Below, piece by piece: positions 21,729-33,422 of a stretch of DNA of 64,000 nucleotides. A model generated the notes under the pieces. That model searched no databases, was not told the origin of the DNA, and was given only the letters and a program-made list of their open reading frames with translations. Where the stretch lies: the NCBI GenBank assembly GCA_002286715.1, contig NSJX01000057.1:97535-161534 (forward strand). Direction: 5' to 3'. How positions within the stretch are numbered: position 1 is the stretch's first letter; each line of letters opens with the position of its first letter. Position numbers and translations under genes: made by a program. The DNA comes from Dentipellis sp. KUC8613 (lineage: Eukaryota > Basidiomycota > Agaricomycetes > Russulales > Hericiaceae).

Positions 21729-21880
21729 ACGAGGTGAGGGAGAGCTTCGTTGGTTTAGTCGCTGTCGCAGCACGCTGCGGCTAACCCGTTGCTCGGACGA
21801 TTCCGGAGTTCTAACTCCGGTTTCAGAGCCTACGCGGACGCAGTCTCTACCGGGGGTACCATCTTGTTGGTTGCAGGACC

Positions 21881-22020
21881 CGTGACACGGAGTAGACATA
21901 CTCTGCGTCGACAGGCCAGCCAGCGCGAGATTATGGGTTGCGGATATTGGGCAAAGCGCAAAGCGACAGGGGTAATCGGGTTCCGTAGCACGGAGTAGAA
22001 ATACTCTGCGCTGACAGGCC
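21881..22020. repeat. Two direct copies of a hairpin-forming unit of about 38 bp
   Basis: Units at 21881-21917 and 21983-22020 share ACGGAGTAGACATACTCTGCG with one or two changes and end in GACAGGCC. Each contains GAGTA...TACTC, able to form a small hairpin. The spacing is about 100 bp. No tRNA fold fits. Confidence 0.7.
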
Positions 22021-22793
22021 GTGTCACTCATGAAGTCGCTATGCCATTGCTTCTTCAACCCTTTCATACAGGCTCTTCGCTATACCCCCTTCCGCTATCT
22101 GTGTCATGCATCGAACTATGTCATGCCCTACACAGGACGAAAGCTTGATGCCCCACTAGCTTTTGGGCGTGAAGGTGCGCTTGCTTTTGATCATGTGTGA
22201 ACGATGACTCTGAAATGACTGGTCTGCTCACAATCAGCATGGAGCTGTTTTAGGGTAGCAATGCTGACAGACGGCTTCGACCGCACATCCAGCTTGCGTT
22301 GCGCGAGGCGAAGGCTGCGTTTGCAAAGATTGCATTTTCTGGTCATAGCACGTGGTATGCGATTCTTGACAGGCGGGGACGGATTTCTGCTGTGCTCATC
22401 GGCCAACCGGAGAAGACGATAAGCGCGAACCTGAACACCGCTAGCCAACGGCGACAGAGCATGTCACAGACCTCTTAGAAAACACGCGCAGCCCCGGATG
22501 ATGCACGGCAGACGACATGTCACACTGTCGTTGCAATTTTGCAGCCTGGAACGTCGGTGTTTCCATACGAGGATGGCCAAAAGGTCTGGATCCTATAGCC
22601 TTTTTATGCGCATTACTGATGCATGAGTGTCTTCCAAGAATTTCGCGGTGCGCGGGCACTTCACTGAGGATGAGGTGGTCATTGAAGCGCTTCTGTCCGA
22701 CAAGGACGTACAGCGCATTGCACTTTCCAGAGCCGTGCGTCTGATGCCTTTGTCTTTCCCCACCGTACCAACGTGCTGACCGCTGTGTACAGA

Positions 22794-23190
22794 GACGATA
22801 GCTTCGTTCTTCCCAAAAGTCTACGCGCACCTTTACGAGGCGATGCATGCCTCCGCCAACAAGCAGCACGAGCTGGAACGAAACTTCTACGGCAGCACCG
22901 TCATCCATTACATTCAATCTTCGCCTCAAACCGAATGCATTGATCTTAACAACTGCGGCAATGCTCCGGAGGTCCCCTGCGCCGTGACTTCCCTCAAAGA
23001 TTCAACGCCGATGATCCCGGAGATATCTATCTTTGGGACCTTCGACTCTGTATTCGATTTTCTGCTGGCTCCACCGCCCTTCTCTCTGCAGGCATGCGCC
23101 ACGGCAACACCCCAATTGCTGGGGGGGACGCCGTTACTCCATTATGCAGTACCGCACTGGCCGGCTACTCCTGTGGGTGTCTCGGATTCC
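22794..23190 (+). pseudogene. Decayed 2OG-dioxygenase-like gene fragment
   Basis: Three blocks in different frames line up with one expanded agaricomycete dioxygenase-like family. Block one is VYAHLYEAMHASANK and ECIDLNNCGNAPEVPCAVTS. Block two is GDIYLWDLRLCIRFSAGSTA followed by GMRHGN. Block three is RRYSIMQYRTGRLLLWVS. One frame change lies near 23000. The other coincides with a run of seven G at about 23122-23128. At the position where relatives carry HxD, this copy reads LxN, so the metal site is lost as well. It is very probably a dead copy. The assignment uses remembered family patterns; the Tet/JBP connection of such families is inference. Confidence 0.5.
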
Positions 23191-25492
23191 GCGCTGCACA
23201 TAAGATTTCCACAAGGGGGTATTTTGAAACGGAGGGGACGCATGAAGAGAGGTGGAGTATTGGGCAGGTTATCAAAGCACATTCATCCATGCGCTGGCCT
23301 CGCTGCACCGGCCAAATAATCACAGTTTCACTCGCGACTACATGGTCGTGTTTGCAACATCGCCCCATCTTTGTCGTAAACTTTCTCTCCCACAGCGGAC
23401 AAGAGGCGGTGTATCAGCGCCGGGTGGCCGCGGTGCGAAACACGTGGACAACGCTCCAACCCACCTATGTTGGTTACTAATTCAAGACTATTCGGCGGTG
23501 AGTGCCCCACGGCGCCTTCGCTCCACACTCCCGCCGATGCCCTGCGCACGTCTTCCTGTTTTCACCGTCGGCACTTTCATCACAACCAGTTGCAAAGCCT
23601 CCATCTGCACACGGTGCTACCTTTCTCCGCCGGCCGCAACACGCGAAATCGACACTGTTTTTCGCATCCCCTGCCACTCCGCATCGTGCAAGATCCTATC
23701 CCATTTACTCTGCCCTTTCGCGTCCTTGGTGGATGCCTGGCATGTCCGCTAGACATTACCTCGATGAAACTATTGTGCGTAAATGCCACCGCCTCTAGCA
23801 AGTCTTCCTCCCTGCTACATGTCACTTAGTTTACTGCAAGAACACATAGTATGCAGCTGTCGCACGATGTGTTCGCATAGCCATCGCTTGGCCGCTGATC
23901 TGTGAGTCAACTTTTCTTTTTCGGTACGCTTATATGTTCATGTCACCTCGCGCTTCGTGAGCAGCGTGTCCTGCTCGAAACTGATTTCTCCGCTCACCAG
24001 CTGGCATCTGTACTCGTGGGACCTTCCTGAAGTTCGCATCCACCCCAAGGAGTCCGGTTTCTGGAACGCGGTGCGCGAATAATCCTTATGTCGGAAGGAT
24101 CTTGGTTGAGACGCGTCTCTTCCCCCCGGTTTCGCGCCTCGTCGCCTGTCACGACAGGAGGGTCGTGCTGACTTAGGCTCTGGCCGCGTTTTGTGACTGG
24201 TCTGCTGAAACAACGCAAACTGACGAGCCATCCTGTTGCTTTCGACAATACCGTGCAGTTTATGATCGTTCTCGCTACGCGTGGGGTCGGTTTCCTGGGC
24301 GTCATGCATTGCTAGCTCTATGCATTAGATCACGTCATAGGACACGTACCCGGGGCCATTCTCTGATGTCGAAGAGGGGTCATGGTGGCAGGACACTGAT
24401 TGGTGCCGCAGGCAGCATTGCGATGGATAGCCACATCCAGTGCACCCTGGAGACTGATCAGGCGAACGTCACAATGGTGGGGCGCGTGTTTGAGAAGATC
24501 CTCGGGCTCGTCTGGACCTTCGCGGATGATCTCGCTGTCGAGCTCTGTGCCGTGTCCAGCACCCTCGAAGTTCTGAAAGTCCTTTGAAGTACTCCCTGCG
24601 AGCATGCTGGTACTTCGTGGGACGACGGCCATTTAAAAGATGGTCACAGCTCGGATCTGCTTCACGATCAAACGGCAAGTACGTGTTGGGTCTACCGGTC
24701 AATGTCATCGAGTATGAACGTTATGAACAGCCGCCGCGCAGGTGCATCGAAGAGGGCGGCAGGATGAGCCTTCCGCGCGTGGTTGGTTCCTAGAGCTTGT
24801 TGGTTGGGATGGTCAAAATTAAGGAGCTGGAATCTGGTGGTCGCCAATGCAAATGACGCGGTATATAGTCAGTTGCCTTGCTTTGTGTACCGTTGATCGC
24901 ACCACGGCAATCAACTAGTAGTCGATATCATTGGGATGTAAGTATGGTGGCTCGGAATAGCTCACTCTCTCGATTACATAAATTTAAGTGCCGGTCATAA
25001 GATCGCTCCTCTTTCCGCATCGCGATGAGTCCCGTGGCGGAGAGCTGTCTCTGCCGCCTTCTGCGCAGCGGACTCAACGCTGCTTAAAACGTGTTAAAAT
25101 CAGCGGCCAGCCCGTCTTGCTTTCAACCTCACCGTACTTCTGTGTCAAGGTCAAGTTCCCGTACGTGGCACTAAGCTGGCCCGTGCGCTTCAATCATTCT
25201 CAGATTCTACCATCCCGATACCCAAGGTCGTCGTGGCTATTGGCGCGCGCTGGCTACGATGTTCTGTATTCCACGCCGGTTAGTATATGTTCAGCTGCGT
25301 CTTGAGTTCTAACGAGAGAGCATTCTTTCACCAGGCTGTTCGCAACCCAATAAACCAATCATCCATGAGGATGATGTGTGTCTTTCCGACATCTAGAAGC
25401 CACGAGACTCAGCATGATGAAAGTCCTTTCTTGACCGCGAGGCAGACACATGTACAGTGCCACCGCTCTATCCTCCGGCCTCCATCTTCGAC
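23191..25492. other. Intergenic, nothing recognised
   Basis: Over 2 kb without a supported gene. Several overlapping frames on both strands have neither consistent splicing nor conserved motifs. The last 300 bases probably include the promoter of the gene starting at 25493. Confidence 0.45.
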
Positions 25493-27576
25493 ATGGATGT
25501 CCTGTCTTTTTCGTTGATTATGGCCATGATCAATGGAGCGCTATGGTATATCTTTGCGGATTCGTTATGCAATGACAGGTTCGTAAAGCTCTGCGTGTAA
25601 TATGCCTATCTCATCACATTCATAGACGCGCTCGTCCGGGCCCGAGCCAGCCTGCACTAATACCAGCTCCGACGGATACTGAAGATGTAAACGTGGACAC
25701 GAGTTACTCCAGCGATACGAGAGCCTTCACCTTAGACACGACAAACGTCCCTCTTCCTCCACATGCTGTCGCACATGTCGGAACCCAGGCCACGCACGCT
25801 GGAGGCGCCCCTGCCGTGGAGCACGTCGGCGTCCAATTCACGGGCGTCGCATGGGCCGAGGATAGAGGGGTACGAGGCTCGAGCTCTAGAGACACACCTG
25901 CAGTGGGGCACGTTGGCGTTCAATTCACAGGCGTTGCAGGGTTTGAGGATAGAGGAGTCCAAGTCTCGGACATCGAAGATATAGTCACTGCCAAACACGC
26001 GCTTAGTGATTCCACATTGCAGTACGAGCTTGAAGTAGCGCTCAACACTGTTGAGCATCAGAAACAGGTCTGCGCCAACCATTAGAGTTCATGTTTTGTC
26101 TGCATCACTGACCTGATGTACAGCATCGACAGATGCTTGAACTCAGCCTGGAGGAGAAAAATCAGGAGATTCTCAAACTCAAAAGTGATCAGTGCTCGGG
26201 CTGCTCGCTACATAAGGGTGATTGCGGTCGATCCCCATCCAGCATGGTGCCGGACGTCATCGATGAAGAGCGTCCGAGGGTTAGTCCAAAATCTTCAATC
26301 ATCGCCAAGCCTGTATTGACCGTATGCCCTAGGCTGGAAGTGACTCAAGCGTCGTATCTCGAGGCCAGGGTTCGAGTGAATTGCTGTCTACGAATGAACT
26401 CGAGGTTTGTGTTGTCGTTCGTACGCTCATTAAGGTTTCCTTTCATCGGCGTACGGGCAGCACACCATCGCCATCACGCAGTCTGGGAGTCCGATCCTCG
26501 ATTCGAAGGGTGGAATGACTAGGGGAAAGGCTGGGAATATCGGTGTCTTAATGACGTACATACAGGTGAAGGTTGTACGCCTATCGTTCTCTTCTGAGTA
26601 CCTCTTATGCTATACGTCTAGACCTACGAAATCGAACGTATGAAGGTCGTCAGTCTTGAAGAGAAGGTCAGAGACGCGAACTCAGTGATCGAGAATCACG
26701 AGGCCAAGTTATCCCTACTGGAGGCGGAGATCACGCAAACTAACCGGCTTCTCGAGGTGATAGCCTATGATCACATTGTTGTTCGCCAAGCGATTGATTT
26801 CCCTGCATTCATTCAGGAGAAAGACAGGAGAATCAAAGACCTCACCATCAACCTCAACTCGGAGAAGAGTGTCGTCTCCCAGCGGGAAGCAACCTTAGCG
26901 GAGACAGGGCAGAAAGTCGTAGCCTTACAAGACGAAATGGAACTGTCGAAGGCAAAACTCGACAGTGCGACTACTGAATGTATCCGCCAAGAGGCTGACC
27001 TTGAGATGATGAGACGCCAAGCTACGTCTTTGAAAAGCGACAATGAGTCCTTAAGACTGAAGTTCGAGAAGGTGCATGCCGAAATCAAGATTAAGGAGAG
27101 CGACCTAATTGCCGCTGCGGAAACTCAAAAGGTATTGCAGGCAAGAGCTGACGAACTCGAGGAGCAAGCCAGAAAGGACAAATTCAGCATTCTCGAGCTT
27201 CGAAACTCGTTGGATCAGCAGAATTCTCAGCTTGAGAATCAGAGCCATCGGAGTACGCCCATCTCGGATACCAAGAGTGAGGCAGGTGGGATAAAGGTGA
27301 GTAGTGCACATTTGTGTGAGCCGCCCATCTCGTGGAACATACCATTTATAGGACTCCTCGATTGGAAAACGCCAAAGATCATCCGCTATTTCAGCAAGCG
27401 GTGTTCAGTACACCAAGCTTCGCCCTCGCGGGGGTCCTTCTACGGCCACAGGGCCATCAACCACGAAGCAAGCGTCCTCGGTGGCTTCATCGAAAGGCAA
27501 GCCTACGGTGGCGGAGAGAAATACCGGTACGAGCATGACGACCAAGAAGCTGAAACAGGTGGCAAAGAAGCCTTGA
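25493..27576 (+). CDS. Signal-anchored coiled-coil protein, about 585 aa
   Basis: Proposed exons are 25493-25578, 25626-26067, 26124-26404, 26461-26509, 26622-27296 and 27352-27576; all but the fourth have clear boundaries. The N-terminus (LSFSLIMAMINGALWYIFA) is a hydrophobic segment that could act as signal anchor. A linker with two repeats follows, each containing HVGVQFTGVA. Then come helices (LELSLEEKNQEILKLKSD), and residues about 285-500 form a long coiled coil rich in Glu/Lys/Leu. The C-terminal 75 residues are basic and Ser/Thr-rich. No head domain was recognised. A tethering or scaffolding role at a membrane is inference. The segment 26461-26621 is the weakest: an in-frame TGA lies there unless the 112-nt intron used here is right. 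Confidence 0.6.
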
Positions 27577-28460
27577 CTCTTGCGATATATTGGTAGCTTC
27601 CAGTTGAATAGTTCGCTCGTGTCGGTTAGAATCATGATGTCGAGGCCTGATCATGACTGCGGCCGCAGGGGCTGAGTTTCATCGAGCAACCACTCTATTG
27701 TGTTTGTGAAGCTATAGCTAGTTGTAGTGATTGCTCGTTTGAGTTCCCTTCGACAACAATGTTGACGTCTGAAGACGACTTTGGGTATAGCAGGGCTTCG
27801 TACATCACGAAACTAGATACAAAAAGTGCAGTCTCGTCGCAATCTAATCTAGTCCGCCGCGTCCACCCGAATCTATCGGCTGTCACGCCACCGACTCTAC
27901 CCCGACTGTGACTCACGTTCGCCCCTCTCAATCTCAGATTTCCCGATGCCTGTCCGATCTTGACTGGATTTTCCCGTGTAAGACTGGGCAACAACTTTGT
28001 GCTACGTACGGAAACAGTATTTTCTTCGGGGCCTCTAATCTCTATCCTGGCATTCCCGGAGTGCATGCACCTTTCTCCCGGCAAGACAATCGGCCATATT
28101 CTGCCAGGAGCTTTACTAGTCGGTGAGTGCTATAGAGCCTTCCTTTCGCAACGACGATCTTGTGATAGTTGACTACCGGTCTACAGACGTAACTTTCGGT
28201 TTGCTGGCCTAATTATAGCAAGTCATGACGTTGGACCACTGCGTTGCTTGTAGGTTCTTCTCCTCGACAACCTTTAGATGTTTTTCCCAGGCACAGGTCT
28301 CGGCGGTGGTTCAGCTTCCTCCACGACGCCTTCTGAGACGCGGTGCAGGAATCCGAAGGTGGACACTCAGGGTCGCTTTGTTTTTGGGGGGTGCGTGTGG
28401 GTACGTTGCTTGGACGTCTTGCCTTTTTAGTCCTCAAGTGTAGTTCCTAATGCTTCGAAG
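27577..28460. other. Intergenic, nothing recognised
   Basis: No supported gene between the coiled-coil gene and the doubtful small ORF. Confidence 0.45.
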
Positions 28461-28786
28461 ATGGATAGTGAAGCTCAGGTCACGGGGAATCCATCTGCGA
28501 ATACACCCTCGCATAGTGTAGTGGCTAAATCAGAACCCTCAGCAGCTATGGCTTTAGGAGGAATGGCTGGCCAAAATCAGAACTACAATGGATGCCTCTC
28601 GACGGAGGTTCAAAGAGGTCTATTCCACGACAGTGGTAAATCTAGCTGAATCGCACTTCTGTTACACTCACGCCATTCGACGTCTGCATTCTGTAGCTTC
28701 GAATAAGCCTGCTGTCACTCACATCAGTCAAGGATGCTCTCGATTCGTACACCCGATCCCGTCAATCACAGCAAGCTGAGTATTGA
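28461..28786 (+). CDS. Doubtful small gene
   Basis: Two overlapping readings have coding character. One starts at ATG 28461 (MDSEAQVTGNPSANTP). The other starts at ATG 28588 (MDASRRRFKEVYSTT) and can splice across a GT-AG intron to a helical C-terminus (VKDALDSYTRSRQSQQAEY), stopping at 28786. They are in different frames, so at most one is right unless another intron joins them. Small helical proteins of this kind occur at 9-21 kb. Low certainty. Confidence 0.25.
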
Positions 28787-29149
28787 CTTTTGCAAAATGC
28801 ATAGACTTTCCTGACGAATGAGATCCTGCAGCAACGGTCCTCTCGGCCATGCGATGCCTTGAGATGGTTTCGACAGGATCAGGAGCACGGGCCCTCTACA
28901 AGCTATCATGCGTCCATATTGATGTGATACATGCATCGGTTTGTCTAGCCTGCACCACAATCTTCTTCAATGTGTCACAGTACTGTATAATAGATCTGCT
29001 TGACTCTGTTGGGTGCAGTTGGAACTCGTGGCCGGGCCCGGGACTTGCCGAGTGCGACGCAACGCTAAGTACTCGTTCAACCCACGAGGACTGCCTGCCC
29101 TCTTTTCGGTCTCTCGGTTGAACACAACAAACCCCCCATTGCCTACACC

Positions 29150-32100
29150 ATGCAAGCATTCCCTCCGGATGCACTTCAGGATCCTAATTACCTTTATGAT
29201 CCCTTTGATACTCTGTTCTTCTCGCTGGACGACTCAGCACACGAGTACCTATCTCCGCATGACATCATGGAGGCGTACAACACTATATATCTAAGGCTTC
29301 GTGCCTCCGCCGACCAATTGGCATCTTCCGCAGCCCACTGTCCTCCAGCTCTTCAATTTTTCAAGAATGATCATGAAGCAGTCTCTGCAGTCCTGACGCG
29401 GGACATATCTCGGGCTCTCAGCCTGCCTTTGGGACTCTCACGGAACTTCGGCACCTCAACAGATCCCTCGAGGTCTGAGCCAGAAGAATCCTCTGTGGCC
29501 GCTCGTTATGCAAAAGACTCGTCTACCATCTGTCACTTTGCCCTGCGGGCATTGGCGCAACTTTTCCAGAGCATTGCCATATGCGACATACTCCCAGGTG
29601 TGTGGTGCCGTCCCTGCGCTCTAGTTCACGAACTTAATCGTGTGCAGATGATGACATCCTTAAGCTTCTGGATATCGTTATCACCATTCTCAAGACGCCC
29701 ATTCTACCGTCGTTCAATGGATCAAAAACGTATGCGCTCAGTACTTGCGTGCTTCGAGCTCAATCACTCCCGAGAAGTTTAATCTGCCATAGGGCGAACG
29801 ACCTAGCCGAAGCTCTGCACCGCATCATCGATCTGCTCTCATCTATCACTGCAACTGATTTGATCATCGATGCCCTTGAGGTGTGCCCGTTAAGCGACAG
29901 TTGCTCGTTTGCATACTTATTGTTGTTTCAGATCGCGGCTGGCCTCCTCGCAAGTCATGCTGATATATTTTTGCACCCTTTGTGTAAAGTACTTCCATCT
30001 GTTTTGTTTCACATAACTGCACCGCCTCCACGGCTGCGGCATCAAGCAACTCGCACCCTATCACAGTATTGCTCTCTAATCGTTAAACTCGCACCTAATC
30101 CATCGTCCTATCTGCTGAAACAGTCTGTCGCGGGACACGTACAATCCTTTCTTGAGGTCCAGACTTCTCCGACCTCGGACCATTTCATTTACGAGGGTTT
30201 ACCCAAACTTCTCGGTGATGCGCTGCGCGCAGCTAATCCTTATCAAATTGGTCAAGGTGCGGTCTGGGCACTGACGGTCGTCACTTGCCTGGCTGTTCTT
30301 CACGGGCAATCAATTTTCTACCGTCCATGCGCTGTCCAACTTTGTTTCGAGACGGCGGGAGGAGTACTGAATCACTCGCATCCAATTCGCGACCTGCATC
30401 CACACAGCTGGCGGTGCTTCATATGGACATTTGGTTATCTCAAGGGGAGACTCGACGAAGATATGATGGCTGGGGCTCGATCTGATTTGGAGGGCAAGGT
30501 AGAGGGGGCATTGGGGGTCGTCAAGCAGGAACTGGGTCACGGCCTCGGAATCGCACTATTGCGCACTCTTCTTGGGTCCTCGCCTCCCGATTTTGGCAGC
30601 GATTTTGGCCAGCACTCTGGCTCGTGGAGCATCTTGAAGGCCATCTCCATCGTCGAAGACATGCTTCAGCATCAGGACAGGGATCTTCAGAGCGCCGGTA
30701 TCGAGGCCTTTACCAGGCTCTTCATAAGGTTCGATCTCGAACCTCTCGATGTCGAGGCAGGAAATCCGGGCAAGTCTCTCCTGTTGGCTCTTCTTGACGG
30801 GACGATGCTGTCCCTCGATGAGAACCAACTCTCGGAAGTCTTGCGATCAACTTCTGATGATGGGCTTAAGGATGTCAGGCAACTCTCTCCGGTGGAAGTT
30901 GCTACTTGCTGGGACACCCTCGCGGCATGTTGGGCCATGGCTGTCCATTGTCAGCGCGAGTCTAATACATCAACTATGATAGACGTGGGTACTCTGCGCA
31001 CACTTTTGAACGTCGGAATGATCCTGAAGTCTCCCACATAGGGGAAACTTCTTCTTTCATGGAAAGTCCTTGTTTCCGCAAAGCTTCAATCCGAAGTCGA
31101 TAGCCAGCCTCCCGCGTTTTATTTAGATGTGGCATCAATAATTCTGCGATTTCTCCCAAGCACACATCAAGGGAACTCTACCAGAAACGCGCGCATTTCC
31201 GGCCAGTGGCAGTCATTGCATATCATGAAGCAGCTATGGGACGCCGTGACAGAGTGCTTTCTCAGCACTGACCTGCGTGCAGTCGCACTTGCCATTATTC
31301 CGCCCTTATTGAATTTCTCTTTTGATCCGGCAGACGACCTTGTCAAAAGCAGCTGGAGAGCTCTATGTACCGGTTTGCTGATAGTAGCATCGCCATGCAG
31401 TATGTCGAAGGAACCATCCTCAGGAAATCACATAAAGAGCGTGAAGGAGCTGCGTAGGCAACTGTGGGCGGCATTAGCCTCAGTTTGGGGCACGAGTAAC
31501 GACCAGAAGGGGCGAGCAGACACAGTGTCCTTTCTCGTCATGCCTTTCAGGTGAGAATTCGCATATATCATCTGGGATTGTATCGCTAATGGAATGCTTT
31601 GTAGCTACTGGCCCCTTTCAGATGCAGAGGTCGAATTGTGGCAGGCAGTTCTGGAACGTGGCGTGATGCGCCAATCTTCGCCCGCCGACGCCGTCTCCGT
31701 TGTTGAGTGCGTCAGTCAATGTCTCATGAGTGATGAGCTAAGGTATAAACAACACTTGAGACGCTACGTAATATGTACTATACTCAGATACATTGATAGA
31801 CTGTCTCTCCACCGTCGGGTCAATTTCGCGATATCTCTGGTCTGCGTTGTCACGCAAGAAGACACGTGCCCATTCCCCTGCGGTGCATTTTCTTTCGTGG
31901 ATGCTACCTTGGTCGCATCCTACCCATCTTCAGAACACACATTGCTGTCCCTGAAGTTGCTGGGCATGCTTCATCACCAAGTCCGTTCTACTCCGCATTC
32001 ACTTCTGATATCGCTTTTGGACTGTCTCGAGAAAAGTTTATGCCTGTGGTTCAGCGACGCTCAAGCCATAGCGTCTGTAGAGGATTTCAATACAATCGTG

Positions 32101-33422
32101 AGTCATTCTTTTCATAACGGTGGTATTTCTCGAAGCTCATCTAGCCCCTTGAGATCATGCCTCTCTACAAATCCATACTTCTCCGCCTGAAAGACTCTAC
32201 GCCGTCAATGTCTATCTTGTTTGCGGCGACACCTCTCTTGGTGTCCGTCTTCAATCGCGTACCATCGCCTGCTCTAGGCCCCATCGCCTTCATGGAGTTC
32301 TTTGAGGATATATTCTTGCGTCATGGACGACCGGCGCATGACTATCCCAAGGAGCTGCTGTTCTGCGCGAGGTGCTGCTCCGAAACTTATGGAGGCGAAC
32401 TACTCCCGGGATTAGCAGAATCCGGCCTACAATCACAGTCGCAAAGTATTTCACTGGGCCACGTCAGTCATTACTATCCAATGACTTGCTTGATGCTAAA
32501 TTTTCGCTCTTGATGCAGGAGGTCGGGTCGGTCAGTCTGTCTATGCGGTCGACTGGAGAAAGATCTGGTGCAGGACATCAGGGTATTTTGGGAAAGCGTA
32601 ACAGGTCTTTCTCGTTGAGAAGTCGATCATCTTCTCCATTAGCAGATGCTTTGCCAGTGTCCAAAAAGCGCAAATTGGATGACACACCTGTCCCTGCCCA
32701 ACGAGGTGCAACCCGTAGGAGTGACACCCCGAGGAAGGTGATTTTTGACTGTGTTGAAGTGGAAACATATAAATCAGTCTACCGGCGGTATGCGACGGCG
32801 AACAAAATGCAAAGAAATACCTTGGCCACGGGGAAGGTCAAACAGAAGGAGGAATGCCCAGCACTGCGCACGGAAGACAGCAGTATCCGGGAAACCGATC
32901 TAGGAGCTCTACAGATAACTGAAATGAGGGAGCCTTCCACGGAAGAGATCGGCACGTCGCATCTTATTCAGCGTTGGGACACTCTGACACATCGTACAGT
33001 TCCTGAGACACCTGGTGCAAGTTACATTGCGCCTGATCTCCCCACCATCTCCGGTAAGTCTCACATACAGCCTTTTCCAACAGCACATTGTTTATATTCT
33101 AGAAATGCAAGGTGACTCGTCGAAGCCCTTGACGATATATCCAGCCCGTCCATCGTTATCTACACCTACGTCGTCTCCACTGCGAGGATATGAAAGCTGC
33201 GACAAGAGCGAACTTCCCCTCACAGCGGAAAGGCCGCTTACGCAGGCATACTCAAGCTTAACGCCTTTAAACGCACTCCGCCAGGCCTACGATATGCTTA
33301 CATCTGATGTCTTGTCGCAGATGCAAATACCTGAATTGGCTGCGGCAAGTCTGATAGTGGAGAAACTAGGAATTGCAGTTAACGCAAAGCTGCGAAAGCG
33401 ATTAATTGACGGAACAGAGTGA
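29150..33422 (+). CDS. rif1: Rif1-like protein (HEAT-repeat N-terminal domain), 1302 aa
   Basis: Eight exons with introns 29598-29647, 29881-29931, 30985-31041, 31551-31604, 32098-32144, 32464-32519 and 33054-33102 give exactly 1303 codons. Residues 1 to about 1000 are an alpha-helical HEAT-like array (for example IFLHPLCKVLPSVLFHITAP), as in the Rif1 N-terminal domain. A basic linker carries a nuclear localisation signal KKRKLD (about 1067). A KVIF sequence (about 1091-1094) fits the RVxF motif by which Rif1 recruits protein phosphatase 1. The C-terminal 60 residues (NALRQAYDMLTSDVLSQMQI) resemble the conserved end of fungal Rif1. Rif1 controls replication timing, telomere length and repair choice. 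A SILK tetrapeptide at about 460 lies inside the helical array and may be chance. Assignment is from pattern recall; another HEAT protein is the main alternative. Confidence 0.65.

Larger units (their letters stand above)
20593..22793. other. Intergenic, repeat-bearing
   Basis: No gene supported. It contains the GC-rich inverted repeat at 20758-20815, the GGTGAA repeat at 21674-21728 and two hairpin-forming repeats near 21.9-22.0 kb, listed separately. Confidence 0.5.

Noticed and set aside
21796..21840. Possible tRNA around the CCGGAGTT-CT-AACTCCGG palindrome
   Set aside because: Only one stem forms. There is no D arm, T arm or acceptor stem.
21555..22067. Minus-strand ORF with His-Leu repeat
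   Set aside because: It is driven by the GGTGAA microsatellite and the surrounding sequence has no coding character.
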